A stretch of DNA of 64,000 nt from CALJDF01 sp038121105 (GCA_038121105.1 JAYONB010000001.1:186001-250000), one strand, 5' to 3'. Shown: positions 1-8,770, counted from the first letter of the stretch. Program-made: numbers and translations. The notes: generated by a model not told the origin, from the letters alone.

Positions 1-292
1 GGCGCAGGAAATGGGCTCCGATGAGTCAGGAGATTTGGGAAGGATCAAGGTCTCCGATACCCCAGCTCAATTCCGCGAGACGATCCTCGCCCTCGACGTC
101 GGCGAAGCCAGCCAGCCTGTCCGAACGGACACCGGCATTCATGTCTTCATGGTCTGCGAACGCGTGCAGCCTGAAGCACCTGAGCCTGACCGTCGCGCGA
201 TCGAGAACTCGATCGGCCAAGCGCGTCTTTCGATGCTCGCACGCCGCTACCTTCGCGATCTCCGGCGCGACGCCGTCGTGGATATTCGCTGA
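1..292 (+). CDS. surA: SurA-type periplasmic peptidyl-prolyl isomerase, C-terminal part (5' end outside window)
   Basis: The reading frame is open from the window edge (first full codon at base 2) to a TGA at 290-292, so only the last ~96 residues are visible. They contain the end of a parvulin domain: a GDLG motif followed by a segment ending in TDTGIHVFMV, then a basic C-terminal helix. SurA chaperones outer-membrane proteins through the periplasm. Its position directly before pdxA and rsmA is the usual lptD-surA-pdxA-rsmA order. The stop overlaps the pdxA ATG by one base, indicating translational coupling. Family assignment rests on the parvulin tail plus context; the N-terminal chaperone domain cannot be seen. 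Confidence 0.8.
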   Translation, partial: AQEMGSDESGDLGRIKVSDTPAQFRETILALDVGEASQPVRTDTGIHVFMVCERVQPEAPEPDRRAIENSIGQARLSMLARRYLRDLRRDAVVDIR

Positions 293-1305
293 TGGCTGCG
301 GCCTTCGCTCCGGCGACGGCCGTGACGATGGGCGATCCCGCCGGCATCGGCATCGAGATCACGCTTAAGGCATGGTCACGACGCCAAGAAGCGGGTCTCG
401 GACCTTTTTTTCTAGTCGCCGACGTTGACGCCGTTCGCCGCGAAGCCGCCGAGACCGGCATTTCGGTGCCCATCACGCCGCTGGAAAACCCCGGCGCAGC
501 ATCGGCAGCGTTCGCTAACGCACTGCCCGTGCTACACCGCCCCCTGACCGGTCGGATCGTCGCGGGAACGCCAGATCCGGCACATGCTCCAGCCATCCTT
601 GGGGCCATCGATACAGCAACAGACCTTACGACAGAGGGCCGCGCCAATGCGCTGGTAACCAACCCAATCCACAAGGAGACCCTCATCCAGGCTGGCTTTC
701 GCTTTAGCGGACACACAGACTACCTGGGGCACCTCGCGGGTGGCCTTTCTTCGGTCATGATGTTGGTTTCGCAAGATCTGAGGGTCGTTCCCGCCACCGT
801 TCACACCGGGCTACGTGAAGCGATCGATTCGCTTACCTCCGATTTGCTGGTCGACTGCGGAAAAACAACGGCGCAGTCGTTGCGTGAAGATTTCGGTATT
901 TTGTCGCCACGAATCGTTATGACCGGCCTCAACCCGCACGCCGGAGAGGGCGGCGTTTTCGGGTTTGAAGAAAAGCTTATCATTGCTCCGGCAGTCGAGC
1001 GTTTGCGCGCTGAAGGCATCACCATTCGCGGCCCCCTCGCCGCAGACACCCTGTTTCATCCCGCCGCAAGGGCAACCTACGACGCCGCAATTTGCATGTA
1101 TCACGACCAAGCGCTGATCCCGATCAAGACTCTCAACTTCGCGCATGCGGTGAATACGACGCTTGGCCTACCTTTCGTGCGCACCTCGCCGGACCACGGG
1201 ACCGCGCTTGATATTGCTGGAACCAACTGTGCCGACCCTTCAAGCCTTATCGAGGCCATTCGTCTCGCCCAAACAATGGCCGACAATCGTGGCCATCCCG
1301 CGTGA
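292..1305 (+). CDS. pdxA: 4-hydroxythreonine-4-phosphate dehydrogenase PdxA
   Basis: A 337-residue protein of normal family length. It oxidises 4-phosphohydroxy-L-threonine with NAD(P), giving after decarboxylation the amino ketone used by PdxJ for pyridoxal phosphate. Visible signatures are GDPAGIG at residues 14-20, a TNPIHK segment, the metal-binding HTDYLG motif, GLNPHAGEGG, and the C-terminal blocks ADTLFHPA, YHDQALIP and SPDHGTALDIAG. These supply the three metal-ligand histidines expected for the family. The ATG overlaps the surA stop by one base and the TGA overlaps the rsmA GTG by four, so surA-pdxA-rsmA is one translationally coupled unit. Confidence 0.96.
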   Translation: MAAAFAPATAVTMGDPAGIGIEITLKAWSRRQEAGLGPFFLVADVDAVRREAAETGISVPITPLENPGAASAAFANALPVLHRPLTGRIVAGTPDPAHAPAILGAIDTATDLTTEGRANALVTNPIHKETLIQAGFRFSGHTDYLGHLAGGLSSVMMLVSQDLRVVPATVHTGLREAIDSLTSDLLVDCGKTTAQSLREDFGILSPRIVMTGLNPHAGEGGVFGFEEKLIIAPAVERLRAEGITIRGPLAADTLFHPAARATYDAAICMYHDQALIPIKTLNFAHAVNTTLGLPFVRTSPDHGTALDIAGTNCADPSSLIEAIRLAQTMADNRGHPA

Positions 1306-2141
1306 CTCCGACCACCGACCTACCCCCACTTCGAGAAGTCATCCGCCAGCATGGTTTGGATGCCCGACGCTCGCTCGGTCAACACTTTCTGCTCGACCTC
1401 AATTTGACAGCAAGGATCGCGCGTGCGGCCGAAATCACCGCGGGCCAAACCGTTTATGAGGTGGGACCAGGCCCAGGCGGCCTTACGCGCGCGCTCTTGT
1501 CCGCCGGTTCGCAGGTGGTCGCCGTTGAGACAGACTCCCGGTGCGTGGCGGCGCTCGACATGCTCGGCGCCTCCTTCCCCGGGAAGCTGACAGTCATCGA
1601 AGGGGACGCTCTGACGGTCGACGAGCCCACCTTGTTCGCCGACGGCGCGATCGTCGTGGCTAATTTGCCCTACAACATCTCGACCACGTTGTTGGTGAAG
1701 TGGCTGACGGCCGACACCTCCCCGTTTACCGACATGACGCTCATGTTTCAAAAGGAAGTCGCCGACCGAATTATCGCCGCACCCGGGAACAAGACTTACG
1801 GACGCCTCAGCGTCCTCGCCCAATGGCGATGCGAGGTCCGACGGGCATTCGATGTTCCGGCCCGCGCCTTTTTGCCACCGCCTAAAGTCGACTCCACGGT
1901 GGTTCGTTTGACGCCCCGTGCAAACCCGATCGACGTGAAAGCAGGCGATCTCGAAAGGGTTACGGCGGCTGCTTTCGGCCAACGTCGCAAGATGCTGCGG
2001 TCGAGCCTCAAACAAATCGTTGACGACCCCGGCGGGGTCCTAGACGCCTTAGATATCGCCGAGACCAACCGGGCCGAGGATCTCTCCGTCGAACAATTCT
2101 GCGCTTTGGCGCGCGCAATCGGCCGCGACCGGTCAGTCTAA
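1302..2141 (+). CDS. rsmA: 16S rRNA (adenine1518/1519-N6)-dimethyltransferase RsmA
   Basis: A 279-residue class I SAM-dependent methyltransferase (KsgA). It dimethylates the two adjacent adenines in the 3' hairpin of 16S rRNA late in small-subunit assembly. GQHFLLD is at 26-32, the SAM-binding EVGPGPGG at 53-60, and the catalytic NLPYNI motif at 121-126. It starts with GTG inside the pdxA stop (4-base overlap). Its stop lies 9 bases inside the convergent gmk stop, so the two operons end in each other without room for a separate terminator. Confidence 0.96.
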   Translation: MTPTTDLPPLREVIRQHGLDARRSLGQHFLLDLNLTARIARAAEITAGQTVYEVGPGPGGLTRALLSAGSQVVAVETDSRCVAALDMLGASFPGKLTVIEGDALTVDEPTLFADGAIVVANLPYNISTTLLVKWLTADTSPFTDMTLMFQKEVADRIIAAPGNKTYGRLSVLAQWRCEVRRAFDVPARAFLPPPKVDSTVVRLTPRANPIDVKAGDLERVTAAAFGQRRKMLRSSLKQIVDDPGGVLDALDIAETNRAEDLSVEQFCALARAIGRDRSV

Positions 2142-2768
2142 CGAGCGCACGAACTCGCTAAGACCGATTTGGCGTTCCCGCCGCAGCCACTCGGCATCGA
2201 CGATGCGCTGTAGTTGTTTCATTGTTTCGTCGACGTCTTCGTTGATGAGGACGTAATCGTATTCTCGCCAGTGGCTGATTTCGGTCGTCGCCTTTTCCAT
2301 CCGACCACGCACCACCTCGGCGGTATCCAGGCCGCGTGACTTCAACCGGCGCCCTAACTCTTGCAGCGAAGGTGGCAAGATGAACACCGTCACCACGTCT
2401 TCGCGCACGTTTTGAGTGAGTTGTTGGGTGCCCTGCCAATCGATGTCGAAGAGAACGCTATTTCCGTTGTCGAGCGCGGTGAAAACAGGCGTCGAGGGCG
2501 TACCGTAACGATGGTCGAATACCACGGCGTGCTCTAGAAACTCGCCCCTATCAACCATTTTCTCGAATTCGGCGGCGCTGACGAAGTAGTAGTCGCGACC
2601 CTCAACCTCGTTGTCCCGTGCGGCCCTGGTAGTCGCCGAGACCGACATCACAAAATCAGGATTGTCCTCGAGAAGACACCGTGCCAACGTCGTTTTTCCT
2701 GCGCCCGAGGGCGAGGACAGGACGAGCATGAAGCCACGGCGGCGAATGGTTGGTTTTTCCCTACTCAA
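2133..2768 (-). CDS. gmk: Guanylate kinase
   Basis: Phosphorylates GMP to GDP with ATP. The P-loop SSPSGAGKTT lies near the N-terminus, followed by the GMP-binding segment with SVSATTR and the EGRDYYFV block. I chose a TTG start at 2768 (211 residues), which overlaps the yicC stop and has GAGCAGG upstream; it gives the short basic lead RRRGFMLVLSS common in alphaproteobacterial homologues. The first ATG in frame is at 2729, very close to the P-loop, and is the alternative. The gene is the last of a run with yicC, mltG, fabF and acpP. Function is secure; the start is not. Confidence 0.93.
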   Translation of the reverse strand: MSREKPTIRRRGFMLVLSSPSGAGKTTLARCLLEDNPDFVMSVSATTRAARDNEVEGRDYYFVSAAEFEKMVDRGEFLEHAVVFDHRYGTPSTPVFTALDNGNSVLFDIDWQGTQQLTQNVREDVVTVFILPPSLQELGRRLKSRGLDTAEVVRGRMEKATTEISHWREYDYVLINEDVDETMKQLQRIVDAEWLRRERQIGLSEFVRSLD

Positions 2769-3645
2769 CGTTCTGGACCTGCTCGCGCAATCGGTCGACT
2801 TCGACCTTGAGATCCAAACCAACAGCCGTCAACGCGACGTCTCCGGCTTTCGAGCACAGCGTATTCGCTTCGCGGTTAAACTCTTGACACAAGAAGTCCA
2901 AGCGACGGCCAACGGAGTCGCCTGAAGCCAGCGAGTCTTCTGCTGATCGAATGTGTGTTTTGAGGCGTTGAATTTCTTCCGACACGTCAGCTTTGACCAA
3001 CAGGAGCGCGAGTTCCTGTGCCAATCGATCCTCAGGTAGATTCGCGCGATCGGCCAACAGTTCGTCAACCTGGCTCCGAAGTCGGTCACGCATAGTCTCT
3101 GGGCGTTCAGCCGCAATCGACTCCGCCTTTGCGACCAGCGTCTCGATCACCCTCAGATGATCGCGCAATGCTTCGTCGATCCGGCGACCTTCTTCACGCC
3201 TCGCCAAATCCAGTGCGGAGAGCGTGTCATCGAAGGTAGATCGCAACTCCTGGTCCCGCCCCTCGATCTCGACCGCCCCTATCTCGGGGTCTTGCATTTC
3301 CAAAACGCCGCGCAGTGCGAGAACGCCATCAAGTGTCGCATCCGTCGTCCCTGGCGTGCCATTCAAGTCCGCTAGTTGCCTCAGCACCTGCGCCAATACA
3401 CCTTTGTTTACCCGCAGTTCCTTCTGCGTGCGCTGATCGAACTGCAGCGAAATTTGAACGTTGCCCCGCGTGAAACGTTTGGGCGCTTCTGTTCGAATGT
3501 AGGCTTCGAGGCCTTCTAACCCGCTCGGGAGGCGCGGTCGGACATCGAGTCCCCGGCCATTGACGCTGCGCATTTCCCAGACCCATTCAAAGGGACCACT
3601 CCGGCCTTCCTTGCGGGCGAAACCGGTCATACTGGAAACTGGCAC
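2761..3645 (-). CDS. yicC: YicC/YloC-family endoribonuclease
   Basis: About 294 residues. The family signature SSMTGFAR is at the N-terminus and the conserved MRSVNGRGLDVRPRLP block follows it. The C-terminal half ends with the characteristic GRRLDFLCQEFNREANTLCSK-type segment. Members of this family are endoribonucleases implicated in small-RNA turnover. The frame is open further upstream to 3687, but a GTG at 3645 places the start just before SSMTGFAR as in homologues; the ATG at 3630 is also possible. The stop overlaps the proposed gmk start, and yicC-gmk is a common bacterial pair, so the two are probably coupled. Confidence 0.92.
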   Translation of the reverse strand: MPVSSMTGFARKEGRSGPFEWVWEMRSVNGRGLDVRPRLPSGLEGLEAYIRTEAPKRFTRGNVQISLQFDQRTQKELRVNKGVLAQVLRQLADLNGTPGTTDATLDGVLALRGVLEMQDPEIGAVEIEGRDQELRSTFDDTLSALDLARREEGRRIDEALRDHLRVIETLVAKAESIAAERPETMRDRLRSQVDELLADRANLPEDRLAQELALLLVKADVSEEIQRLKTHIRSAEDSLASGDSVGRRLDFLCQEFNREANTLCSKAGDVALTAVGLDLKVEVDRLREQVQNVE

Positions 3646-3720
3646 GTGAACGAATTCCGAATCAGTGAACAGGGGCGTCTGGATCAATCTATAAAGTCCA
3701 GCCCACCCGCCAACAAGCGC

Positions 3721-4704
3721 TCAGTCCTGCTCGTCGCGAATTTGCCGCCAGCGGCGCACGTTCTCCTGGTGCTCTTTCAGCGTTTTCGCAAACGCATGCC
3801 CCCCATTCCCGTCGGCGACGAAATACAGATCGTCCGTGGCCGCCGGACGTAGCACTGCCTCAAGAGAGGCACGGCCAGGGTTTGCGATCGGCGCCGGCGG
3901 CAACCCCTTGATCCGATAGGTATTGAACGGCGAGTCGGTAGATAGATCCTCACGCGTCAAACGCCGCCCGAGCGGGCCCGCACCGTTGGTAACCGCGAAG
4001 ACGACAGTTGGGTCGGACTGAAGACGCATGCCGCGGCGAAGACGATTGACGAACACACCTGCGACGCGCGCGCGCTCTTCCGCGATAGCCGTTTCTTTCT
4101 CGACGATCGAGGCAAGTACAACAGCCTGCTCTGCGGTGTCGAACGGGAGGTCGGGAGCCCGGTGAGGCCACAGGTCGTCGACCAGTTCTCGCATTGCCTG
4201 CTGCATCCGACCGATGACGGCTTCGCGTGTATCGCCGTAGGCGTAGTGATAGGTCTCAGGCAGAAGCGTACCTTCGCGCCCGATCTTGGGCACCGGACCG
4301 ACGAGCGCCTCAGCTTCCGAGACGACCCGAAGAATTTCGTGATTGGTGAGGCCTTCGGCCAATGTGAGACGACGGGCAACCGTATCGCCCTGAATCAACT
4401 GCTCGATGACTGCTCGCATCGACGTATGTGCTGGAAAGAGGTATTCGCCAGCCTGTAACGACTTGCTCTGCCCAGAGGCCCGGACAACGATTCGAAACAA
4501 ATTGGGATTCGCCAACACGCCGTTGTCTTCGAGGATTCGCGAAATGCGCCCGACGGAGGATCCGCGTGGAAGGACGACAGTCGCGTCTTCGGCTAACGGC
4601 CCGGGTTCGTCATAGGCCGAGGCGCCCCAGACGAGCATCCCCGCTGCGGCCGCAAATAAGACGACGAGCCCAAGAGTGAGAGAGCGTATCGACCTCCGGC
4701 TCAT
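3721..4704 (-). CDS. mltG: Endolytic murein transglycosylase MltG
   Basis: A 327-residue inner-membrane protein. One N-terminal membrane segment (about residues 9-28) anchors a periplasmic YceG-like domain. Typical blocks are LPRGSSVGRIS, LPETYHY, and SIVEKET with the catalytic glutamate. QSDPTVVFA and IKGLPPAPIANPG follow near the C-terminus. MltG cuts nascent glycan strands within the chain and helps set their length. The gene follows fabF by 12 bases, the fabF-mltG order seen in many alphaproteobacteria. About 75 bases separate it from the yicC start, so it is probably in the same transcript. Confidence 0.95.
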   Translation of the reverse strand: MSRRSIRSLTLGLVVLFAAAAGMLVWGASAYDEPGPLAEDATVVLPRGSSVGRISRILEDNGVLANPNLFRIVVRASGQSKSLQAGEYLFPAHTSMRAVIEQLIQGDTVARRLTLAEGLTNHEILRVVSEAEALVGPVPKIGREGTLLPETYHYAYGDTREAVIGRMQQAMRELVDDLWPHRAPDLPFDTAEQAVVLASIVEKETAIAEERARVAGVFVNRLRRGMRLQSDPTVVFAVTNGAGPLGRRLTREDLSTDSPFNTYRIKGLPPAPIANPGRASLEAVLRPAATDDLYFVADGNGGHAFAKTLKEHQENVRRWRQIRDEQD

Positions 4705-4716
4705 CGGCCGAGGTCA

Positions 4717-5982
4717 TTAACTGGGTTGCGTGAAAATGAGCGACGCGTTGGTGCCGCCAAAGCCGAACGAATTGGAAAGCGCGGCACGAACCTCGCGTTT
4801 CTTAGCGGTGTGCGGCACCAAGTCGATGTCACATCCCTCGCTAGGATTGTCGAGGTTCAATGTCGGCGGCACAATTCCGTCACGCATCGCCAGAATACTG
4901 AAGATCGCCTCGACCGATCCGGCTGCCCCAAGGAGGTGCCCGATGGCCGATTTGGTCGACGACATCGATATCTGACCCGCCGCCGCGCCAAACAGACGCT
5001 TCACGGCCTGGACCTCGATCTCGTCGCCCAAGGGAGTGGAGGTTCCGTGCGCATTTACATAGTCGATGTCGCTCGGGGACAGCCCCGCGCGCTTCATCGC
5101 CATTTCCATCGCTCGATAGGCGCCACTGCCGTCTTCGCTGGGAGCGGTGATGTGGTAGGCGTCGCCCGATAGGCCGTAACCAACCACTTCGGCGTAAATC
5201 TTTGCGCCCCGGGCTTTGGCATGCTCCAGCTCTTCAAGAACGACGACGCCAGCCCCCTCACCCATGACGAAGCCATCGCGGTCCTTGTCCCACGGTCGCG
5301 ACGCCTTTTCCGGCGTGTCGTTGAAATTTGTCGAAAGCGCCCGCGAGGCGGCAAACCCGGCCATCCCAAGGCGGCAAATTGCAGACTCGCTTCCGCCGGC
5401 AACCATGACATCGGCGTCGTCCATGCTGATAAACCGCGCCGCATCGCCAATAGCGTGGGCCCCGGTCGAACAGGCTGTGACAACGGCGTGGTTGGGCCCT
5501 TTAAGGCCAAACCGAATCGAAGTGTGCCCCGACACCAAGTTGATCAGCGCCATCGGAATGAAAAACGGACTTAGCCGACGCGGTCCTCGCTCCCGCAGCG
5601 TATCGGCGCCTTCGACGATTTCGTTGAGACCGCCAATGCCCGATCCAATCAGGACACCGGACCGATAACGCTGTTCCTCGGTTTCGGGCTTCCAATTGGC
5701 ATCTTCAATGGCTTGCTGGGCGGCCGCCAACCCGAAGATGATGAAGTCGGCCATCTTGCGACGATCCTTGGGCGTCACCCAATCGTCGTAATTAAACTCG
5801 CCCTCACCGTCACCACGAACAACATGCGCGGCAATTTTCGCGGGAAGATCGGATATATCAAACTTATCGATCGGCGAGGCGCCCGACGTCCCCTCAAGCA
5901 AACGCTTCCAGGTGAGTTCGACCCCAGTACCGATCGGCGTGACCAAGCCAAGGCCGGTGACGACGACACGTCTAAGTTTCAA
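4717..5982 (-). CDS. fabF: 3-oxoacyl-[acyl-carrier-protein] synthase II (KAS II)
   Basis: A 421-residue condensing enzyme that elongates acyl-ACP with malonyl-ACP. The catalytic triad is visible: Cys171 in TACSTG, His312 in NAHGTSTP and His349 in KSAIGHLLGAAG, with the conserved lysine at 344. The C-terminal SNSFGFGGTNASLIF loop is intact. It lies 36 bases downstream of acpP and 12 bases upstream of mltG, all on the minus strand, so it belongs to the fab cluster transcribed from the fabD side or from an acpP promoter. Confidence 0.97.
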   Translation of the reverse strand: MKLRRVVVTGLGLVTPIGTGVELTWKRLLEGTSGASPIDKFDISDLPAKIAAHVVRGDGEGEFNYDDWVTPKDRRKMADFIIFGLAAAQQAIEDANWKPETEEQRYRSGVLIGSGIGGLNEIVEGADTLRERGPRRLSPFFIPMALINLVSGHTSIRFGLKGPNHAVVTACSTGAHAIGDAARFISMDDADVMVAGGSESAICRLGMAGFAASRALSTNFNDTPEKASRPWDKDRDGFVMGEGAGVVVLEELEHAKARGAKIYAEVVGYGLSGDAYHITAPSEDGSGAYRAMEMAMKRAGLSPSDIDYVNAHGTSTPLGDEIEVQAVKRLFGAAAGQISMSSTKSAIGHLLGAAGSVEAIFSILAMRDGIVPPTLNLDNPSEGCDIDLVPHTAKKREVRAALSNSFGFGGTNASLIFTQPS

Positions 5983-6018
5983 GTTCTACGCTCCCGCTCG
6001 CGGGCTGCGGCAGCCTAG

Positions 6019-6255
6019 TTAGGAGGCAGCCGACTGAAGAAATCCGACAGCGTCTTTGACGGTTACGATCTTCTCGGCGGCATCGTCCGGAATTTCACAT
6101 CCGAACTCTTCTTCGAAAGCCATCACTAGTTCGACCGTGTCGAGGCTGTCTGCACCCAGGTCGTCGATGAAGCTAGCGGAGTCGGTAACCTTGTCCTCGT
6201 CAACGCCAAGGTGTTCCACGACGATTTTTTTCACACGGTCGGCGATGTCACTCAT
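6019..6255 (-). CDS. acpP: Acyl carrier protein
   Basis: A 78-residue acidic protein. Ser37 in GADSLDTVELVM is the 4'-phosphopantetheine attachment site. Length and the helix-2 recognition sequence are canonical. The protein shuttles acyl intermediates between the Fab enzymes encoded on either side. A 172-base gap to fabG, large for this operon, suggests that acpP has its own promoter, as expected for a highly expressed protein. Confidence 0.97.
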   Translation of the reverse strand: MSDIADRVKKIVVEHLGVDEDKVTDSASFIDDLGADSLDTVELVMAFEEEFGCEIPDDAAEKIVTVKDAVGFLQSAAS

Positions 6256-6427
6256 TCAGATATTCCCTTGGATTTGCGCCGAGAACGAGCCTCTGGCGGT
6301 CGACGGTTTCCCGACTATCTTTACCCGGTGTGACGCCCAAAACGAAGTAGAAATAGGGCCACTGCGACTGGTTCGTAACACACTTTGCAGGGGTTTGACT
6401 AGCGGCCCGGCAATGTCGCGAACCGGC
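6256..6427 (-). promoter_or_regulatory. acpP upstream region with weak candidate promoter
   Basis: This 172-base gap between fabG and acpP holds no gene. On the minus strand a TTTGGG/GATAGT pair with a 16-base spacer, about 55 bases before the acpP ATG, could be a promoter. The match is weak. No clear terminator hairpin with a T-run is present after fabG, so read-through from fabD-fabG is also possible. Confidence 0.3.
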
Positions 6428-7165
6428 CTAAATCATCGCCATCCCGCCGTTAACGTGGAGGGTTTGGCCGGTCACATAGGCCGCTTCATCGCTCGACAAA
6501 TACAGGACCGGGGCTGCGATATCGGCGGCCGTTCCAAACCGCCCGGACGGGATCGCCCCGGCAAGCCTCTCGCGCTGATCCTCCGACAAGGCATCGGTCA
6601 TCGGCGATTCAACGAAGCCAGGCGCAACGCAGTTGACTGTGATGCCGCGTGACGCGACCTCTTGGGCGAAGGCCTTCGACATGCCGATCATGCCCGCCTT
6701 CGCGGCGGCATAATTGGCTTGCCCGGAATTTCCGGTCACCCCAACGATCGATGTGATTCCAACGATCCGTCCCCAACGCTGCTTCATCATGGGTCGCAAC
6801 GAGGCGCGGCTGAGACGAAAGGCCGCCGTAAGGTTGACGTCTAGAACGGTTTGCCACTCTTCGTCCTTCATCCGCATCGCGAGATTGTCCCGCGTCAGGC
6901 CGGCGTTGTTGACGAGGATATCGATGCCGCCCAACGCCTGTAAAACGTTGCCGACGAGCCCATCGACGGCTGCGGCATCCGAAAGATCGGCAACCACAAC
7001 AGATGCGCGATCGCCCAATTCGTCAGCGAGCGATTGAAGCGCAGGTTCACGCGTCCCCGACAACGCGACGGACGCCCCCGCACCATAAAGCGCGCGCGCG
7101 ATCGCCCCGCCAATAGCCCCTGACGCGCCGGTGACCAGCGCCCGTTTACCCGTCAAATCGAACAT
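6428..7165 (-). CDS. fabG: 3-oxoacyl-[acyl-carrier-protein] reductase
   Basis: A 245-residue short-chain dehydrogenase. The nucleotide-binding TGASGAIGG is at residues 12-20 and NNAG at 86-89. The catalytic Ser139, Tyr152 and Lys156 (YAAAK) are present, with the FabG-like C-terminus ending in GQTLHVNGGMAMI. It reduces 3-oxoacyl-ACP with NADPH in each elongation cycle. It starts 11 bases after the fabD stop and is surely co-transcribed with fabD. Context within fabD-fabG-acpP-fabF distinguishes it from the many other SDRs. Confidence 0.96.
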   Translation of the reverse strand: MFDLTGKRALVTGASGAIGGAIARALYGAGASVALSGTREPALQSLADELGDRASVVVADLSDAAAVDGLVGNVLQALGGIDILVNNAGLTRDNLAMRMKDEEWQTVLDVNLTAAFRLSRASLRPMMKQRWGRIVGITSIVGVTGNSGQANYAAAKAGMIGMSKAFAQEVASRGITVNCVAPGFVESPMTDALSEDQRERLAGAIPSGRFGTAADIAAPVLYLSSDEAAYVTGQTLHVNGGMAMI

Positions 7166-7176
7166 CGATCCTCCGT

Positions 7177-8115
7177 TTATGTCGCGTTGAAGAACGCATC
7201 TAGATCGCCGGGCGTCCCGACATTGATTCCCCTGATCTCGCGATCAATCCGTTTGGTAAGCCCGGACAGCACTTTGCCCGTGCCGACCTCGACGAGGGTG
7301 TCGACACCCTGATCGCGCATGAACAAAACGCTTTCCCGCCAGCGCACCACCTTGGTGATCTGCTCGACAAGCAATTGGCGTATTTCTTCCGCGTCGGTGA
7401 CGGATGCCGCTTTAACATTGGCTACCAGCGGCACTAACGGGTTGTCGATGGCGACCTCGGCAAGCGCTTCGGCCATTTCATCGGCCGCGGGTTTCATCAG
7501 GGTACAATGAAAGGGCGCCGACACCGGCAACGGCATCGCGCGTTTGACGCCCCGCTTCTTGGATATCTCGATCGCTCTGTCCACTGCGGCGCGCGATCCG
7601 CTGATCACCGACTGCCCGCCCCCGTTGTCGTTGGCTACCTGGCAGACCTCGCCATCGGCAGCAGCAGCGGCGATCTCTTCGGCAAGGTCGATCTCGGCGC
7701 CCAACAGAGCCGCCATCGCACCCTCGCCGACAGGCACCGCCCGCTGCATCGCCTGGCCGCGGCGTCTAAGCAAACGCGCCGAATCCGCGAGACTGAGGGC
7801 CCTCGCCGCGGTGAGTGCGGAGTATTCGCCGAGCGAGTGGCCGGCCACAAAGGCGACCTTGCCCGCCAAATCATAACCACCCTTTTGGATCGCGCGGGCA
7901 GCGGCAACTGACACGGCCATCAGCGCCGGCTGGGCGTTTTCCGTGAGGGTGAGAGTTTCGATCGGCCCTTCCCACATGATAGCGCTCAGTTTGAGCCCGA
8001 GGGCGTCATCGACCTCTTCGAACACCTCGCGGGCCTCGGGAAGGGCATCTGCTAGCTCCTTGCCCATGCCAACGGCCTGGGAGCCCTGACCCGGGAAAAC
8101 GAACGCAGTCGTCAT
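7177..8115 (-). CDS. fabD: Malonyl-CoA:ACP transacylase
   Basis: A 312-residue enzyme that transfers malonyl from CoA to ACP. The FPGQGSQ motif opens the protein, the nucleophile Ser94 sits in GHSLGEYSAL, and the catalytic His203 in SAPFH. The frame is open a further 330 bases upstream, but that stretch overlaps rpsF on the other strand. The ATG at 8115 is preceded by a strong AGGAGGG site and gives the standard N-terminus MTTAFVFPGQG. It is the first gene of the minus-strand fab cluster and diverges from rpsF. Confidence 0.96.
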   Translation of the reverse strand: MTTAFVFPGQGSQAVGMGKELADALPEAREVFEEVDDALGLKLSAIMWEGPIETLTLTENAQPALMAVSVAAARAIQKGGYDLAGKVAFVAGHSLGEYSALTAARALSLADSARLLRRRGQAMQRAVPVGEGAMAALLGAEIDLAEEIAAAAADGEVCQVANDNGGGQSVISGSRAAVDRAIEISKKRGVKRAMPLPVSAPFHCTLMKPAADEMAEALAEVAIDNPLVPLVANVKAASVTDAEEIRQLLVEQITKVVRWRESVLFMRDQGVDTLVEVGTGKVLSGLTKRIDREIRGINVGTPGDLDAFFNAT

Positions 8116-8185
8116 GTGAAAAACCCTCCTCCTGAAACCGCCGCCCGAGTCGCACCTTTGAACCTTGAATGTCAAGCGGTACGCC

Positions 8186-8213
8186 TTGCGGGACGCTCCA
8201 AAACCTGTATATT
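8186..8213 (+). promoter_or_regulatory. Candidate sigma-70 promoter for rpsF operon
   Basis: TTGCGG (8186-8191) and TATATT (8208-8213) are separated by 16 bases. The position implies a transcript start near 8220 and a leader of about 90 bases before the rpsF ATG. This is the best plus-strand promoter match in the fabD-rpsF divergent region. A TTGACA on the minus strand (RC of 8170-8175) may serve fabD, but no good -10 follows it. Confidence 0.5.
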
Positions 8214-8233
8214 CCCGCCGCTCATAACTCCTT

Positions 8234-8284
8234 GCCGGGGATGAGCCCCGGCTAATGCTCGGATCGGCCCGATGGCTCCCGAGC
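8234..8284 (+). promoter_or_regulatory. Structured rpsF leader: two tandem hairpins
   Basis: The first hairpin is GCCGGGG (8234-8240), a five-base loop, then CCCCGGC (8246-8252). The second has outer arms GCTCGG (8257-8262) and CCGAGC (8279-8284), with an inner ATCG-GCC-CGAT stem and an unpaired five-base segment on the 3' side. Neither is followed by a T-run, so they are not terminators. In many bacteria the S6:S18 complex binds a bulged hairpin in the rpsF leader to repress its own operon. The second hairpin is a candidate for such a site, but correspondence to the known motif is inference. Confidence 0.4.
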
Positions 8285-8308
8285 GCCTCAAACCGTAAGG
8301 AGACGACT

Positions 8309-8770
8309 ATGGCGTTGTACGAGAACGTCTTTATCGTCCGACAGGACGTATCGAACCAGCAGGTCGAAGAACTGACCACCCGCTTTACCGAGATTCTCGA
8401 AAGCGGCGGCGGCAAGGTCGAAAAGACCGAGTTCTGGGGCCTGCGCACGATGGCCTACAAAATCAAAAAGAACCGCAAAGGGCACTACGTCATGCTCAAC
8501 CTCGACGCACCGCCGCCGGCCGTGCGAGAGATGGAGCGCAACATGCAGCTGAACGAAGACGTAATTCGGTATATGACGCTGCGGGTTGACGAACTTGAGG
8601 AAGGCCCCTCTGCGGTGATAAAATTCCGCGGCGAGCGCTCGCGTAGCTACGGCGACCGTAGCGACAGCCGGCCTACGGAATCGGCCTCGTCCAGCGATGC
8701 GAGTCCTGCTGAAGTTGAAGCAACCGCCGCCCCGGCCGCAGCGCCGGAAACCGAAGGAGCGAGCGAATGA
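8309..8770 (+). CDS. rpsF: 30S ribosomal protein S6 (with C-terminal extension)
   Basis: A 153-residue protein. Residues 1-110 form the S6 fold, starting MALYENVFIVRQDVS and including the WGLRTMAYKIKKNRKGHY block that faces S18 and helix 23 of 16S rRNA. The last ~40 residues are a low-complexity Ser/Ala/Glu tail, common in alphaproteobacterial S6. The ATG at 8309 has TAAGGAG 6 bases upstream; an upstream in-frame codon at 8255 lies in the leader hairpins and is rejected. The stop overlaps rpsR by four bases. Confidence 0.97.
   Translation: MALYENVFIVRQDVSNQQVEELTTRFTEILESGGGKVEKTEFWGLRTMAYKIKKNRKGHYVMLNLDAPPPAVREMERNMQLNEDVIRYMTLRVDELEEGPSAVIKFRGERSRSYGDRSDSRPTESASSSDASPAEVEATAAPAAAPETEGASE

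Noticed and set aside
8116..8448. Upstream extension of the fabD frame
   Set aside because: It would overlap rpsF and its leader on the other strand; the ATG at 8115 has an excellent AGGAGGG site and the family N-terminus.
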